A stretch of DNA of 64,000 bases from Vibrio hepatarius (GCF_011806575.1 NZ_JAATOO010000011.1:62001-126000); one strand, 5' to 3'. Positions 27,989 through 39,901 are shown, numbered from the stretch's first letter. Program-made: numbers and translations. Notes: generated from the sequence alone by a model not told the origin.

Positions 27989-28002
27989 TTGATGTAAGTC
28001 AA
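27989..28002. promoter_or_regulatory. FNR/CRP-type palindrome upstream of zwf
   Basis: TTGATGTAAGTCAA matches the FNR consensus TTGAT-N4-ATCAA with one mismatch. It lies about 215 nt before the zwf ATG. Confidence 0.4.
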
Positions 28003-28102
28003 ATACTCATAGACAATACGCTGCCGAATTGACAATAGTCTCGATATTTTTGCAAACAGTTGCATAGATATTGCTTTTGCCTAAGCCGTTTTAATGTTTT
28101 TG

Positions 28103-28137
28103 CCTATTTAAGTAATAGGTAAAACCTATTTTTATTA
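28103..28137 (+). promoter_or_regulatory. Mutually exclusive hairpins in the zwf leader
   Basis: CCTATT (28103), AATAGGT (28114) and ACCTATT (28124) allow two competing stems, the second followed by TTTATTATTTTT. It could be a weak attenuator or spaced operator repeats (22-nt period). The stems are AT-rich and short. Confidence 0.25.
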
Positions 28138-28216
28138 TTTTTGTGCCGCTGATAGCTTGGCGCATTAGAGCCTTTTATAGGCGCAGAACAACTACCTCGT
28201 TTTGAAGGGAAAGATG

Positions 28217-29715
<1,499 letters not shown>

Positions 29716-29719
<4 letters not shown>

Positions 29720-30432
29720 TCAACCATAAGATCTTCAACACAGCACAGCAGGTTGTGGAAAGCTTAGCTAACGACATGAAAGCGCTGAGCGAACAAGGAC
29801 GACCTGTTCATATCTCACTGTCTGGTGGTAGCACACCAAAAATGTTGTTTAAGCTTCTAGCAAGCGACGCGTACGCAGAGTCAATTCAATGGCAAAACCT
29901 TCACTTCTGGTGGGGTGATGAGCGTTGTGTCGCACCTGATGACGCAGAGAGCAACTACGGCGAAGCTAACGCACTGCTGTTTAGCCAAGTGAACATTCCA
30001 ACAGAGAACATCCATCGCATTCTTGGAGAGAACGACCCGCAAGGCGAAGCAGAACGTTTCGCTAAAGAGATGGCGGACGTTATCCCATGTGAAACCGGCA
30101 CACCAGTATTTGACTGGATTCTGCTAGGTGTTGGCGCAGATGGTCACACGGCTTCTCTGTTCCCAGGTCAGACTAACTACGCAGACGAGAACTTATCTTT
30201 GGTTGCGTCTCACCCAGAGTCTGGTCAGCTTCGCGTGTCTAAAACCGCGAAAGTGCTCGAAGCAGCAAAACGAATCAGCTACCTAGTGCTAGGCTCAGGT
30301 AAAGTTGAAATCGTTCACGAAATTCAAACCACTCCGGCAAGTGAACTGCCTTACCCTGCAGCAAAAATCCAGTCTAAGACTGGTGAAACGGAATGGTACT
30401 TAGATTTAGATGCAGCGGCGAAAATCGTCTAG
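29716..30432 (+). CDS. pgl: 6-phosphogluconolactonase
   Basis: This 238-residue enzyme of the NagB-like fold hydrolyses 6-phosphogluconolactone, the second oxidative pentose phosphate step. It shows the family phrases [19 protein letters not shown] and [14 protein letters not shown]. The start overlaps the zwf stop (ATGA), so translation is coupled. The gnd gene follows after 39 nt. Confidence 0.95.
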
Positions 30433-30471
30433 TACGGTCGCTCGTCCATTAGAGAAAATTGGAGAGAAATA

Positions 30472-31920
30472 ATGAAAGGTGATATCGGTGTAATTGGCCT
30501 AGCAGTAATGGGTCAGAACCTTATCCTAAACATGAATGACCACGGCTTTAAAGTTGTGGCACACAACCGTACGGCTGCAAAAGTAGACGAGTTCCTAGAA
30601 GGCCCAGCAAAAGGCACGAATATCGTTGGCGCTTACTCGCTTGAAGAACTAGTAGAAAAGCTAGAAACGCCACGTAAAGTGATGCTAATGGTTCGCGCGG
30701 GTGATGTGGTAGACAAGTTCATCGACGCTCTAGTTCCTCTACTAGACAAAGGCGACATCATCATCGATGGTGGTAACACGAACTACCCAGATACAAACCG
30801 TCGCGTTGCAGCGCTACGTGAAAAAGGCATCCACTTCATCGGTACTGGTGTATCTGGTGGTGAAGAAGGGGCACGTTTTGGTCCATCGATCATGCCTGGC
30901 GGCGCTCCAGAAGCTTGGGAAGCGGTTAAGCCTATCTTCCAAGGTATCTCGGCAAAAACTGACGCTGGCGAGCCTTGTTGTGACTGGGTTGGTAATGACG
31001 GTGCTGGTCACTTCGTTAAGATGGTTCACAACGGCATCGAATACGGCGACATGCAGCTGATCACTGAAGCTTACCAATTCATGAAAGATGGTCTTGGTAT
31101 GTCTGCTGATGAAATGCAAGCCGTGTTTGCAGAGTGGGACAAAACTGAACTAAACAGCTACCTTGTTGAAATCACCGCTGACATCCTTGGTTACAAAGAT
31201 GAAGACGGTGAAGCTCTAGTAGAGAAGATCCTAGACACGGCTGGTCAAAAAGGCACGGGTAAATGGACAGGTATCAACGCGCTAGATCTAGGTATTCCTC
31301 TAACGCTAATCTCTGAATCTGTATTCTCTCGTTGTCTGTCTGCATTGAAAGACCAACGTGTTGAAGCTGAGAAACTGTTTGGTAAGACAATCACTCCAGT
31401 TGAAGGCGACAAACAAGAATGGGTTGACGCACTACGTCAGGCTCTTCTAGCGTCTAAGATCATCTCTTACGCTCAAGGCTTTATGCTAATGCGCGAAGCG
31501 TCTAACGAAAACGGTTGGGACTTAAACTACGGTAACGTTGCGCTAATGTGGCGTGGTGGTTGTATCATCCGCTCTGCATTCCTAGGCAACATCCGTGATG
31601 CGTACGAAGCGAACCCAGATCTAGCATTCCTAGGTTCTGATGATTACTTCAAAGGCATCCTACAAAACAGCCTAACAGCATGGCGTAAAGTGGCGGCTAA
31701 ATCTCTAGAAGCAGGCATCCCAATGCCATGTACGACTTCTGCACTGACGTTCCTAGACGGTTACACAACAGCACGTCTACCAGCTAACCTGCTTCAAGCT
31801 CAACGTGACTACTTCGGTGCTCACACTTACGAGCGTATCGACCGTGAGCGTGGTGAATTCTTCCACACTAACTGGACGGGTACAGGCGGCGATACTGCGT
31901 CAACGACTTACGACGTTTAA
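30472..31920 (+). CDS. gnd: 6-phosphogluconate dehydrogenase, decarboxylating
   Basis: This 482-residue NADP enzyme converts 6-phosphogluconate to ribulose-5-phosphate and CO2. It has the Rossmann motif GVIGLAVMGQNL, the catalytic segment HFVKMVHNGIEYGDM (lysine and glutamate) and the C-terminal TGTGGD tail. Length is normal. GGAGAG precedes the ATG. It ends the operon at a UUCG-loop terminator. Confidence 0.97.
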   Translation: MKGDIGVIGLAVMGQNLILNMNDHGFKVVAHNRTAAKVDEFLEGPAKGTNIVGAYSLEELVEKLETPRKVMLMVRAGDVVDKFIDALVPLLDKGDIIIDGGNTNYPDTNRRVAALREKGIHFIGTGVSGGEEGARFGPSIMPGGAPEAWEAVKPIFQGISAKTDAGEPCCDWVGNDGAGHFVKMVHNGIEYGDMQLITEAYQFMKDGLGMSADEMQAVFAEWDKTELNSYLVEITADILGYKDEDGEALVEKILDTAGQKGTGKWTGINALDLGIPLTLISESVFSRCLSALKDQRVEAEKLFGKTITPVEGDKQEWVDALRQALLASKIISYAQGFMLMREASNENGWDLNYGNVALMWRGGCIIRSAFLGNIRDAYEANPDLAFLGSDDYFKGILQNSLTAWRKVAAKSLEAGIPMPCTTSALTFLDGYTTARLPANLLQAQRDYFGAHTYERIDRERGEFFHTNWTGTGGDTASTTYDV

Positions 31921-31946
31921 TCGCCGAGTCACATAAGCAGTTAATG

Positions 31947-31975
31947 AAAACGCACTATTCGTAGTGCGTTTTTTT
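31947..31975 (+). terminator. zwf-pgl-gnd operon terminator
   Basis: An 11-bp stem AAAACGCACTA/TAGTGCGTTTT with a stable TTCG loop is followed by further T residues. Confidence 0.92.
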
Positions 31976-31999
31976 GATTCAACGTAATTGGGAGCCTCT

Positions 32000-32314
32000 A
32001 TGATTCACTGGCCTTGTATTTTGAAACTCACTGGCGACGATGAGTTAATTTTCGTCAAGAATCATGATGCCTTTATCGCTGACTGTAGCGACATGATTCT
32101 CCAAAACGAAGATCGCCTAATAGACTCACAAGGGAATACGTTTTCCATAGTAAATACGACATCCCCACTTACTCTACGCCCTACAGACGTGCGAATAGAT
32201 GCAATGCAAGCATCAACTCTGATTCAAGAACACGAGTTTGCCAATGCTCAGGTGTGCATAATAAAGATGCATTTCACCAGCGTCGAACAAGCAATTAAAG
32301 CGATTGAAAACTAA
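32000..32314 (+). CDS. DUF4144-like small protein
   Basis: This 104-residue cytosolic protein begins MIHWPCILKLTGDDELIFV, a pattern I associate with the Vibrio DUF4144 family. No catalytic motif visible and function unknown. Start ATG 32000 has GGGAG at 7 nt; the frame extends four codons upstream without support. It follows the gnd terminator, so it needs its own promoter or read-through. Confidence 0.65.
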   Translation: MIHWPCILKLTGDDELIFVKNHDAFIADCSDMILQNEDRLIDSQGNTFSIVNTTSPLTLRPTDVRIDAMQASTLIQEHEFANAQVCIIKMHFTSVEQAIKAIEN

Positions 32315-32722
32315 TTTTACACTTTTTTTTCATTAAAAATTTATCAAGAAAATCAACTCCATTGCTCTGAATTTATTAAAGTAATCTTCATCTCTTGTCC
32401 ATTATTCTGCCTATCTCTTCATCAAAACCTGACCATACGGGCTTTTCAAATCCCTATTTATTGGCGTAAAATCCGTGACGCCTATCACATTAGAGTGTTT
32501 GGTCAACCGGTTACATAGGGTTAGACATTGCGATGATGGAGCGACAAAAGGTGGAGAATTTGTATACAGGTAATACCAACTACTCCTCCTTAAATAATTT
32601 CCAAACGGAGGATGTTTGCCAGCCGCAACTTCTCTAATTTGATGATGCGGACATAACGCGGTGTTGTGATTCGCAATGACTTAACGCTTACGGACGGTGT
32701 ATTAACTAACTGAGGTTCTACG
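32315..32722. other. Region with a candidate small ORF and imperfect repeats
   Basis: This 408-nt stretch starts with a T8 run just after the DUF4144 stop. It contains a 34-codon ORF (32533-32637) and a TCCTCC/GGAGGA inverted repeat within that ORF. No riboswitch class, including GEMM, was recognised. Confidence 0.4.
32533..32637 (+). CDS. Candidate 34-residue small ORF
   Basis: The ATGATG start at 32533 opens a 34-codon frame (MMERQKVENLYTGN to CQPQLL). The ribosome-binding site is poor. It lies 85 nt upstream of the better-supported 45-codon ORF in the same direction. No family recognised; could be chance. Confidence 0.2.
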   Translation: MMERQKVENLYTGNTNYSSLNNFQTEDVCQPQLL

Positions 32723-32860
32723 ATGACTATTAATAAGTACTTTGTTTTTGTTCCACAAGCACAGGAACACAAATTCGATAAGGAAAATGACGTGGTTTTA
32801 GAGAAGGAAACTCAACGCCAGGCACTTGTAAAGCAAGCACAGCAAGAAGGCGGCCTATAA
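32723..32860 (+). CDS. Candidate 45-residue small protein
   Basis: ATG 32723 to TAA 32860 encodes a hydrophilic peptide with a short hydrophobic start (MTINKYFVFVPQAQEHKF) and a glutamine-rich helical C-terminus (RQALVKQAQQEGGL). Protein-like composition and the terminator at 32937-32963 support a real gene. The ribosome-binding site is weak (AGG at about 9 nt). I recognise no family. Transmembrane segments are absent. Confidence 0.45.
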   Translation: MTINKYFVFVPQAQEHKFDKENDVVLEKETQRQALVKQAQQEGGL

Positions 32861-32936
32861 GGCTTTCCTTCACCTTTTAATTTGGCGAGGCTAGCCCTGA
32901 AAGGTCTGCGGATCAACCGCTAAATACTGGCATTTT

Positions 32937-32963
32937 AAAAGGAGTACATTATGTACTCCTTTT
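32937..32963. terminator. Bidirectional terminator
   Basis: The stem AAAAGGAGTACAT/ATGTACTCCTTTT with a 1-2 nt nominal loop lies between the 45-codon ORF and the convergent chemoreceptor gene. Confidence 0.8.
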
Positions 32964-32994
32964 TACTTTCTATCGATTAATCGACTTAGCGGTT

Positions 32995-34476
32995 TTATGC
33001 ATACTGCGCATGCTTCTCTTGCACGACATTGGTTATCGCGTTCACCACATCCATAGTTGCGTGTTCAGCGCCCTCAACTACCGAGAGCAGCTCTGCCAGT
33101 ACATCATCGTCGCCTAACCAATCTTCCTTAACCAAATCCATCGCAAGGTGCATATTTTCATGGACCGCCGCATGGCTGTTTTCCATTAGCTTGAACGAAC
33201 TAAGGTGACTGAAGGTAGCATTGCCCTCACCGTTGTAATACCACTGCCCTAAGCGGCAATTAAAGTGGTCCACTTGAATCGCGTCTGCTTCTGTACCGAC
33301 ACCGTTTCTCTCCAGCGCGATATAGCCGTTCTGCATGTAGACGATATGATCAAGCTTAATCAAAGAAGCAAATGACATATCTTTAGTCTCATTCGCCAGT
33401 TTGATCGTCGCTTCAGAAGCCGTCGCGACTTTATCAAAGCTGTCATGGAAATGGTCCACCTCATTCGCCACCATGCTGGTTTGCTGAGACACCTCGGTGG
33501 TTTGCGATACCACTTCATGAATACGCCCTGTAATCGAATGGATCGTCTCGCTGATGTTCTGAGTAGACTCCCGGGTTCTATCGGCTAGCAGACGGACTTC
33601 ATCTGCGACAACCGCAAAACCACGCCCGACTTCACCAGCACGCGCCGCTTCAATCGCTGCGTTGAGCGCCAACAAGTTGGTCTGCTCAGCAATGCCAGTA
33701 ATCACATCGATGGTTTCTGAGATACGGCCGCTTTCTTCACCCAGCGCCTGCGCGGTTGACTCCATGTTTTGCATACACTCGGTCATACTCGCTAACGCAA
33801 TACGGATCTTCTCAACCAGCGCACGACTCTCTTCTGCACCATCGCGGCTTTCAGTCACAATGTTGAGTACGTCGTCCATCTTACTAGACAGATTCACCAA
33901 CTCAGCCTGATTGTTTTTCAGGTTGCTAAGCAAGTTACCGGTATTGATACGATGAAGCTCACTCTTCAAGCGATTTTGTCGCGCAGAGGTATGAACTTGA
34001 TGCATCGAATCTATCACCTTGTTAACCTCGTTCATCGTACGTTCAAAACCTTTTGGCATCCCTTCCGTCATCAATTTACGGTAGTACTTGCCTTTGCCCA
34101 TAGCTTCAAAACTATTAGACAGTTCACGCGAGTTGGTTTCGATAATATCGAGGAAATCGTTGAGTGCCCAAGCGACAAAGCCGACTTCACCCAACCCTTT
34201 TGTCTCGGTGATACGAACATGTGTCTTACCATTTTTGGCTTGGATAAGCGCATTGTGGATACGCTCTAACGTTGAAAGATGACGGGTGTACTCACGGTAC
34301 GCATAAGCAGAGAATACGAGTGCGGCAAACGCAAGGAGCAATTCATTTAAGGAAAAACCGTGATAATAAAAGCTAAAGCCCAACATACCCAAAGTAATGG
34401 TGAGAAACACCAAACAAACGAGGAGGAACTTTTGCCTAAGAAGAGGCACATTTTTACTGACGTGATTCTTTTGCAT
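32995..34476 (-). CDS. Chemoreceptor (MCP) with C-terminal zinc-binding CZB domain
   Basis: This 493-residue protein has two adjacent transmembrane helices (about 17-37 and 43-60) and almost no periplasmic domain, then a signalling domain. The MCP hairpin tip [22 protein letters not shown] (261-282) is intact. The C-terminal CZB domain carries likely zinc ligands H377, C407 ([11 protein letters not shown]), H435 and H439. CZB domains sense zinc or oxidants such as hypochlorous acid. The PAS gene starts 12 nt upstream in the same operon, so the pair could act as a split Aer-like sensor. No methylation-type pentapeptide tail seen. Confidence 0.9.
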   Translation of the reverse strand: MQKNHVSKNVPLLRQKFLLVCLVFLTITLGMLGFSFYYHGFSLNELLLAFAALVFSAYAYREYTRHLSTLERIHNALIQAKNGKTHVRITETKGLGEVGFVAWALNDFLDIIETNSRELSNSFEAMGKGKYYRKLMTEGMPKGFERTMNEVNKVIDSMHQVHTSARQNRLKSELHRINTGNLLSNLKNNQAELVNLSSKMDDVLNIVTESRDGAEESRALVEKIRIALASMTECMQNMESTAQALGEESGRISETIDVITGIAEQTNLLALNAAIEAARAGEVGRGFAVVADEVRLLADRTRESTQNISETIHSITGRIHEVVSQTTEVSQQTSMVANEVDHFHDSFDKVATASEATIKLANETKDMSFASLIKLDHIVYMQNGYIALERNGVGTEADAIQVDHFNCRLGQWYYNGEGNATFSHLSSFKLMENSHAAVHENMHLAMDLVKEDWLGDDDVLAELLSVVEGAEHATMDVVNAITNVVQEKHAQYA

Positions 34477-34487
34477 GATGAAGCCTC

Positions 34488-35015
34488 TTAGCGATGTTGA
34501 TTAAATAAGTTAATGACGAACTCTTCATAACTCATATGATGGAGTTGCCTAACTTTATCGACCATCGCGCTCCAAGATACCTCAGGCGCTTTGCCACGAT
34601 CGTGCTTACGCTCAATCTCTTTCATCTCATTATAGATTTCTTCAATCTCTTCTCGCGCTTTAAGCGGAGCACGACGACGCACAGAAAAATACCCGTCGAG
34701 CTTACCTTCTTTGACATCCGGAGTTACATTGGCAAACACCCAGTAATACCCGCCGTCCAAGGTGATATTTTTTACGAAACCAAAAAACTCTTCCCCAGCT
34801 TCAAGTGTTTTCCACAATCCGTAGAAAACACCTCTAGGCATGTCAGGGTGACGAATAATGTTATGGTGTTGCCCGAGCAAATCGCTCTCAGGATAGTTAG
34901 AAACGCGCATAAATACGCGATTGGCATAGACGATACGCCCTTGAGTGTCAGTTTTAGAGACGATGAATTCGTCGTCTGCAAAGGTGACTTCTTTATTAGT
35001 ATGTTGAATAGACAA
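34488..35015 (-). CDS. Aer-like PAS domain protein
   Basis: This 175-residue soluble protein is mainly one PAS domain of the aerotaxis-receptor type ([53 protein letters not shown]). Relatives bind FAD and sense redox state. The frame runs upstream to 35081, but a TTG at 35015 with AGGGG at 7 nt gives the expected N-terminus, so I prefer it. Its stop is 12 nt before the CZB chemoreceptor gene. A redox signal passed to that receptor is inference. Confidence 0.8.
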   Translation of the reverse strand: MSIQHTNKEVTFADDEFIVSKTDTQGRIVYANRVFMRVSNYPESDLLGQHHNIIRHPDMPRGVFYGLWKTLEAGEEFFGFVKNITLDGGYYWVFANVTPDVKEGKLDGYFSVRRRAPLKAREEIEEIYNEMKEIERKHDRGKAPEVSWSAMVDKVRQLHHMSYEEFVINLFNQHR

Positions 35016-35580
35016 GTTATTGCCCCTAGCAAACTTATGGTTTATATGAATCAATGATAGTAAAAAGACCATCATTCGCAAATATTAACATCTATCTCAG
35101 TTACATTAGCTAACCATTTGATAATATTATTTATATATATAAAGCCTATGAGTTTACTCATTTCACAGTTACCCAATGTAACAAGTCTATTTATTTCGGC
35201 ATTGCAAGATATTTGAGCTTGAGTATAGAAAGATCTTCCCATTACCCCCTACGTGCTTGACGAAGTTTCAGAGTGATCATGTTCTTATGAGCATCATAGA
35301 TCAGCTAAATTGAAACTCGGCCACTTCAGATAGTTTCACTTCAGTCATAGCCCGAGGCTGGTATCGTCTCGAATGTCGACTAAACCGAGAAAAGCGCATA
35401 TGCACTGCTCAATAATGCATATTATTTACACAATAAAGTGACCAAGATGCTGATATTGAATTTTAATAAGCGCAAACCGCATAAAGTGTGAAGCTGCTAT
35501 ACACACGTCACTAATAAAGGCATTACTTTCAAAGATACATTTATTCCATAACATTCATAATAACTATGGAGAGTTAATGC
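35016..35580. other. 565-nt divergent intergenic region
   Basis: It separates the PAS-MCP operon (minus) from the second chemoreceptor (plus). The visible element is an inverted repeat ATATGCA/TGCATAT at 35398-35422. No ORF, RNA gene or convincing sigma-28 promoter was found. Confidence 0.4.
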
Positions 35581-37698
35581 ATGTTGAAAATAATAACAAC
35601 AATAAAGGCTAGGCTAATTGCCGGTGTGATGGTGTTAATGTTGCTGCTATCTGCAACCGCCGGAGTAGGCGTTTATTATATATTTGAGTTAGATGACAAC
35701 ATTAATTTGCTAAGCGACGACATCGCACCCACGATTGAGTCGACTGATGACATGATCGCGTCATTATGGGAAAAAGGAACGGTTGCCAACGAAATTATGG
35801 CTTCTGAAAACATTGATGAGATAAAAACACTGTATCCAAAGTTTGAGGAACTCAACAATACTTTTCACAGTTCATACAACGAGCTAGAGAAATTGTTATC
35901 CAAAACTGAAGCTGAATTAGCAAATAAAGCAATGGAAGCCAACAAAAACCTCTCTTTAGCCATCGATAAAATGTATCAAGCACACACCACTGAGCTAATG
36001 GAAGAAATAGCGGCGAAGCGTCTGTTAGTTCAATTCGATAACAGTGGCTCAGAACTTATTACTGCATTGGACGAATTTGCCGAGGAAAACGAGGCAGAAA
36101 TGGCCACGGCCGAAGAGCAAGGCGATATGCTGGAAGCGACTTATGGCAGTACAGCCGCGCAGGTAAACGCCATTCTTGGAGAGCTGTTTGAACGAGACTA
36201 TCCCGTCGTAGAGGCGGCTCTAAAACTTCAACGCCTCGTGGTTGAGATGCAAGACACCGCTGGCGAATATCTCGCAGAAGAAGATATCACTAGACTGGAT
36301 GCCATACGCCAAGAGTTTGACCACCTCTCTGACAATGTCACGTCATTGATGAAAGTGCTCGATGACCTCGCTGAAACGCAAGAAGATAAAGATGACGCGG
36401 TTAACTTGCGCGCCAACTTTGCAAAGTGGTACAAGCTCGCTACAGATGATGAAAAGTTGTTCGACAATTACCATGATCTGCTAAAAGCTGAATCACTCGC
36501 AGACGACTACATTAAAGAAGCAGAATCTTACATAGCTATCGCTGATAAAGCGCTAGAAGAACTGTCAAACTCTGCCGATGCTATTTCAGATTCCGCCGAT
36601 CAGGTCGCGGCTAATTCTGTCTCTACAGCAGTGTCAACAATGGGGGTTGTATGGGTAGCGGCATTAGTTATTGGAGTTGTGGTCATCGTCGTTCTTATCA
36701 AGGCAATCATTAACCCAATTAATGATCTATTAGTAAGACTGACCGACATTGCTCAAGGAGAAGGCGATCTGACGCAACGAGTCAACGAACATGGAGGAGA
36801 CGAAATTGCCAATCTGGGTAAAGCGTTCAATATGTTTGTCGCTAAGTTACAAGCTCTGATTACACAAATCGCAGCAGAGTCGAAAGACATTAACCAATCT
36901 ATCGAAGCCATTTCAGGCTTATCGGTTACGGTCAACGACAGGGTGGCCCAACAAAGCGAAGATATTGACGTCGTAGTCCAAGCGATAGACCAGGTTAGTA
37001 CGGCTGCAGATAGTATCAGTTCAAATGCAATAAGCTGTTCTGATGCCTCACGCAACGCGAGTCAGGATGGTGAGTCGGCTCGCCAAGTCGTCGATCAAGC
37101 AGTCAGTTCCGTTCAAGGACTAGCAAAAGATATTGAAAGTAGCTCCAAAGTCATTGACCAACTGAGCATAGAAGTCGAACACATCGTTTCGGTACTGGAT
37201 GTCATTCGTGGTATTGCAGAGCAAACTAACCTACTTGCACTAAATGCCGCGATTGAGGCGGCCCGAGCCGGAGAACAAGGACGAGGATTTGCAGTCGTAG
37301 CAGATGAAGTTCGAACCCTTGCCTCTCGAACTCAAAATAGCACCAATGAAATTCAAGGCATGATAGAAAGCCTTCAACGCGGAGCTAATGAAGCGGTAAC
37401 CTCCATGAGTCGTTCTAAAGAGGGAGGCGAAACTACTGTGAAGCTAGCAGGTGATGCGGGAGACGCCTTAACGCGAATCTCTGCAGCCATTTACCAGCTA
37501 AACGAAATGAACGAACAAATTGCCACCGCTGCAACAGAACAGCAAGCTGTCGTTGGTTCGGCCAATGAGAGTTCAAAACAAGTTCAATACGTGGTGGATG
37601 AAAGCCTTCAATCAGCGGCAGAAAACCTCAACTACGCCCGCTCAGTGAGTGAGTCATTAGGTCGTTTAAATCATCTAGTTGGTCAATTTAAAATATAA
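35581..37698 (+). CDS. Methyl-accepting chemotaxis protein with large helical sensor
   Basis: This 705-residue chemoreceptor has an N-terminal helix (about 9-33), a periplasmic all-helical sensor of about 320 residues rich in glutamate and aspartate (possibly HBM-like), and a second helix (about 355-378). HAMP and a signalling domain follow with tip [22 protein letters not shown]. The ligand is unknown. ATG 35581 has GGAGAG at 8 nt. It is alone in its transcription unit and convergent with the sigma-54 regulator gene. Confidence 0.92.
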   Translation: MLKIITTIKARLIAGVMVLMLLLSATAGVGVYYIFELDDNINLLSDDIAPTIESTDDMIASLWEKGTVANEIMASENIDEIKTLYPKFEELNNTFHSSYNELEKLLSKTEAELANKAMEANKNLSLAIDKMYQAHTTELMEEIAAKRLLVQFDNSGSELITALDEFAEENEAEMATAEEQGDMLEATYGSTAAQVNAILGELFERDYPVVEAALKLQRLVVEMQDTAGEYLAEEDITRLDAIRQEFDHLSDNVTSLMKVLDDLAETQEDKDDAVNLRANFAKWYKLATDDEKLFDNYHDLLKAESLADDYIKEAESYIAIADKALEELSNSADAISDSADQVAANSVSTAVSTMGVVWVAALVIGVVVIVVLIKAIINPINDLLVRLTDIAQGEGDLTQRVNEHGGDEIANLGKAFNMFVAKLQALITQIAAESKDINQSIEAISGLSVTVNDRVAQQSEDIDVVVQAIDQVSTAADSISSNAISCSDASRNASQDGESARQVVDQAVSSVQGLAKDIESSSKVIDQLSIEVEHIVSVLDVIRGIAEQTNLLALNAAIEAARAGEQGRGFAVVADEVRTLASRTQNSTNEIQGMIESLQRGANEAVTSMSRSKEGGETTVKLAGDAGDALTRISAAIYQLNEMNEQIATAATEQQAVVGSANESSKQVQYVVDESLQSAAENLNYARSVSESLGRLNHLVGQFKI

Positions 37699-37932
37699 AC
37701 CACTTTGAGTCAGACGAGATTTAACACTTCCCTTTGAAAAAAGCTCTTTCCCCATTTTGATTGAAAGGTGCATAACCAGAAATCAAAAAAGCGCACAGGT
37801 AACTCTCAAGTTCTTATAAGCATTCGACACCACAAACACCAAGCTGGCGTCTCAACCTTCCAGAAAAGCTCTTAAATGCTGCTTTGCTAATGAGTCCCTT
37901 TTGAAAACGGACATTCACTAAGGAGATGAGGG

Positions 37933-39693
37933 CTATTTCAACATTCCAAGCGCTTTAAGCTTTCTGTATATCGTATTGCGACTGACACCTAACACACGTG
38001 ATACTTTACTGATGTTGCCGTCGTGCTCCTTGTAGACATCAATCAGCGTATTATTTACCGCGGATTTGAGGTCTAAGCACTCCGGCTTTTTACTTTCCGG
38101 TTCACTGTTCTCGAGTAGCGGTTTCGCTAAGTGGACAGGAATGTGCTCTAGGCGTAGCTCTGCTTCGTCATCGCCAATCAAACAACTTACCTTAAGTAAA
38201 TTGTCGAGTTCTCTTAGATTGCCCGGCCAATCGTAGTTGCACAGCAGCGCCAGTAACGAAGAAGAGATCATCTGCTCACCTTCACTGTGTTTACTGTGTA
38301 CGGCTTGGATGATTTCGGTTTTGTCCGCGCGTGCTCTTAACGCTGGCAGCTTAATCACTAAACCATTGAGACGATAATAGAGATCCTGACGAAACTTACC
38401 TTGTTCCACCAGTTGAAATAGGTCTTGGTGCGTTGCAGCAATGATCTGGATATCAACGTTATGGCTTTGAGTCGAGCCGACAGGTACGACAGTTTTCTCT
38501 TGCAGAACGGTCAATAAGCGGCACTGAGCATCTAGCGGCATCTCACCAATTTCGTCAAGGAAGAGAATCCCTTTATCCGCTTGGCGAATACGCCCTAAGT
38601 AGCCTTTCGAACTTGCGCCAGTAAACGCCCCTGGCGCGTGACCAAACAATTCCGACTCGATCAAATCTTTAGGCAATGCGCCACAATTCACCGTCACCAA
38701 TGCTTGTTTATGTCGGCTACTATTTTGATGCAGAGCTTTGACAAACTCACCCTTACCTACCCCCGTTTCCCCTAGGATAAGCAGGCTAATATCTTTACCA
38801 ATAACTCGGTTAGCTTGCTGCCACGCTTGTTCAATCAAATGGTCGCCATAGTGCAGGTCGCTGGATGCACTGATGGATTTACGGCTTGTTGACTTTTTAC
38901 CCAGTGGGTATTTTTCGATGATCAAGCCAGAGCCCGACTTGCTTTCCTCGATGATCTCTTCCACCGACAGACCAAGTAATCCCGGCCTTGAGATAAGTTG
39001 CGACGCCAATTGGTTGTGCGCCACCACCTGCCCGCCTTCATTGGCAATAATGATGCCTTGCCAACCGGAGCTGAGCACCGATTTATCCATCGCAAGATCG
39101 ATCTGTAGCGCTGCTTCAGGAATTTGCGACAATAGACGGTTTTCAACCAACTGCACCATGTTTTGCACCAGCAATTTGACCGTTACATCGTGTTCAGACT
39201 GTTCACTGGTAATGTCTAATACACCGACTAACTCACCTTTGTGATTAAACAGTGGACTGGCTGAACAACTAATGAAGCGGTGTTGCTTGATGTAGTGCTG
39301 CGCACCAACAATGGTGACCGCTTTTTGTTCATGCAGCGCCGTACCAATGGCATTAGTCCCTTTCAAACGTTCTTGCCAACACGAACCAGACGACAGCGCG
39401 ATGGCCATTAACTTCTCGCGAAAGTGTTCTTGTCCCCAACTGGCGAGAATCACCCCTTCCGCGTCGGTTAACAACAAACGACTGTCCGTTCGTGCAAAGA
39501 CTTGATTGAACAATGGCAAAGCGCATTGCTCAACCGCTTCAATGACGTTCTGCGCCGCATAACAACGCTGCTGCATTGCTGCACCGCTGAGTACCACGTC
39601 ATCCGGTTTTTTAATCTCTCTCAGACCTGCTTCTTTGCTTCGATTCCATGAAGAAGCTAACCAATCATTGTTCTTTAACGTCTGCAATTCCAT
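37933..39693 (-). CDS. Sigma-54-dependent AcoR-like activator
   Basis: This 586-residue regulator activates sigma-54 promoters. The N-terminal GAF sensor has the AcoR-family phrase GTNAIGTAL (112-120). The AAA+ domain has Walker A GETGVGKG (308-315), sigma-54-contact loop GAFTGA (355-360) and Walker B ILFLDE (376-381). The C-terminus is a Fis-type helix-turn-helix (NISKVSRVLGVSRNTIYRKLK). Start ATG 39693 has GGGA at 6 nt; upstream GTG and ATG options are weaker. It is divergent from an aldehyde dehydrogenase with a sigma-54 promoter, which is its obvious target. Confidence 0.92.
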   Translation of the reverse strand: MELQTLKNNDWLASSWNRSKEAGLREIKKPDDVVLSGAAMQQRCYAAQNVIEAVEQCALPLFNQVFARTDSRLLLTDAEGVILASWGQEHFREKLMAIALSSGSCWQERLKGTNAIGTALHEQKAVTIVGAQHYIKQHRFISCSASPLFNHKGELVGVLDITSEQSEHDVTVKLLVQNMVQLVENRLLSQIPEAALQIDLAMDKSVLSSGWQGIIIANEGGQVVAHNQLASQLISRPGLLGLSVEEIIEESKSGSGLIIEKYPLGKKSTSRKSISASSDLHYGDHLIEQAWQQANRVIGKDISLLILGETGVGKGEFVKALHQNSSRHKQALVTVNCGALPKDLIESELFGHAPGAFTGASSKGYLGRIRQADKGILFLDEIGEMPLDAQCRLLTVLQEKTVVPVGSTQSHNVDIQIIAATHQDLFQLVEQGKFRQDLYYRLNGLVIKLPALRARADKTEIIQAVHSKHSEGEQMISSSLLALLCNYDWPGNLRELDNLLKVSCLIGDDEAELRLEHIPVHLAKPLLENSEPESKKPECLDLKSAVNNTLIDVYKEHDGNISKVSRVLGVSRNTIYRKLKALGMLK

Positions 39694-39696
39694 ACC

Positions 39697-39738
39697 TGTC
39701 CCACTTCTGAACATTTTGAGTGTGTCATTTTGGAACAC
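39697..39738. promoter_or_regulatory. Candidate upstream activating sites
   Basis: Two TGTC-N-GAACA elements, TGTCCCACTTCTGAACA and GTGTCATTTTGGAACAC, resemble inverted-repeat sites of AcoR/DhaR-type activators. They lie within 45 nt of the regulator start, so autoregulation is also possible. Confidence 0.4.
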
Positions 39739-39887
39739 TTGAACATCTTATTAACAACTTAAACCACGGAGACGTTCACCAAGCTACACCACCTATCCTT
39801 TGATAACTCTAGCCTCACAACAAAATCACAACAAGTCGCTAACATCTGGTCTGTGATTTGCGTTGTTGATTAGGAAACAAAAACAAC

Positions 39888-39901
39888 GGCACCCAGTGTG
39901 C
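39888..39901 (+). promoter_or_regulatory. Sigma-54 promoter of the aldehyde dehydrogenase gene
   Basis: CGGCACCCAGTGTGCT has the invariant GG and GC at exactly 10-nt spacing, and CAC after GG as in the consensus. It lies 130 nt before the ATG. Confidence 0.65.

Larger units (their letters stand above)
27852..28216. other. 365-nt upstream region of zwf
   Basis: It contains an FNR-like palindrome (27989-28002), a set of alternative short hairpins (28103-28130) and a small GCCTTTTATAGGC hairpin near 28168-28180. No ORF and no HexR-type TGTAAT-N-ATTACA site was seen. Confidence 0.4.

Noticed and set aside
32315..32722. GEMM cyclic-di-GMP riboswitch upstream of the small ORFs
   Set aside because: The conserved GGCAAA...GACGCAAAGC blocks are absent.
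35440..35475. Sigma-28 promoter for the chemoreceptor at 35581
   Set aside because: A TAAAGTGA-like -35 is followed by GCTGATAT at 7 nt, too short for the 11-nt sigma-28 spacer.
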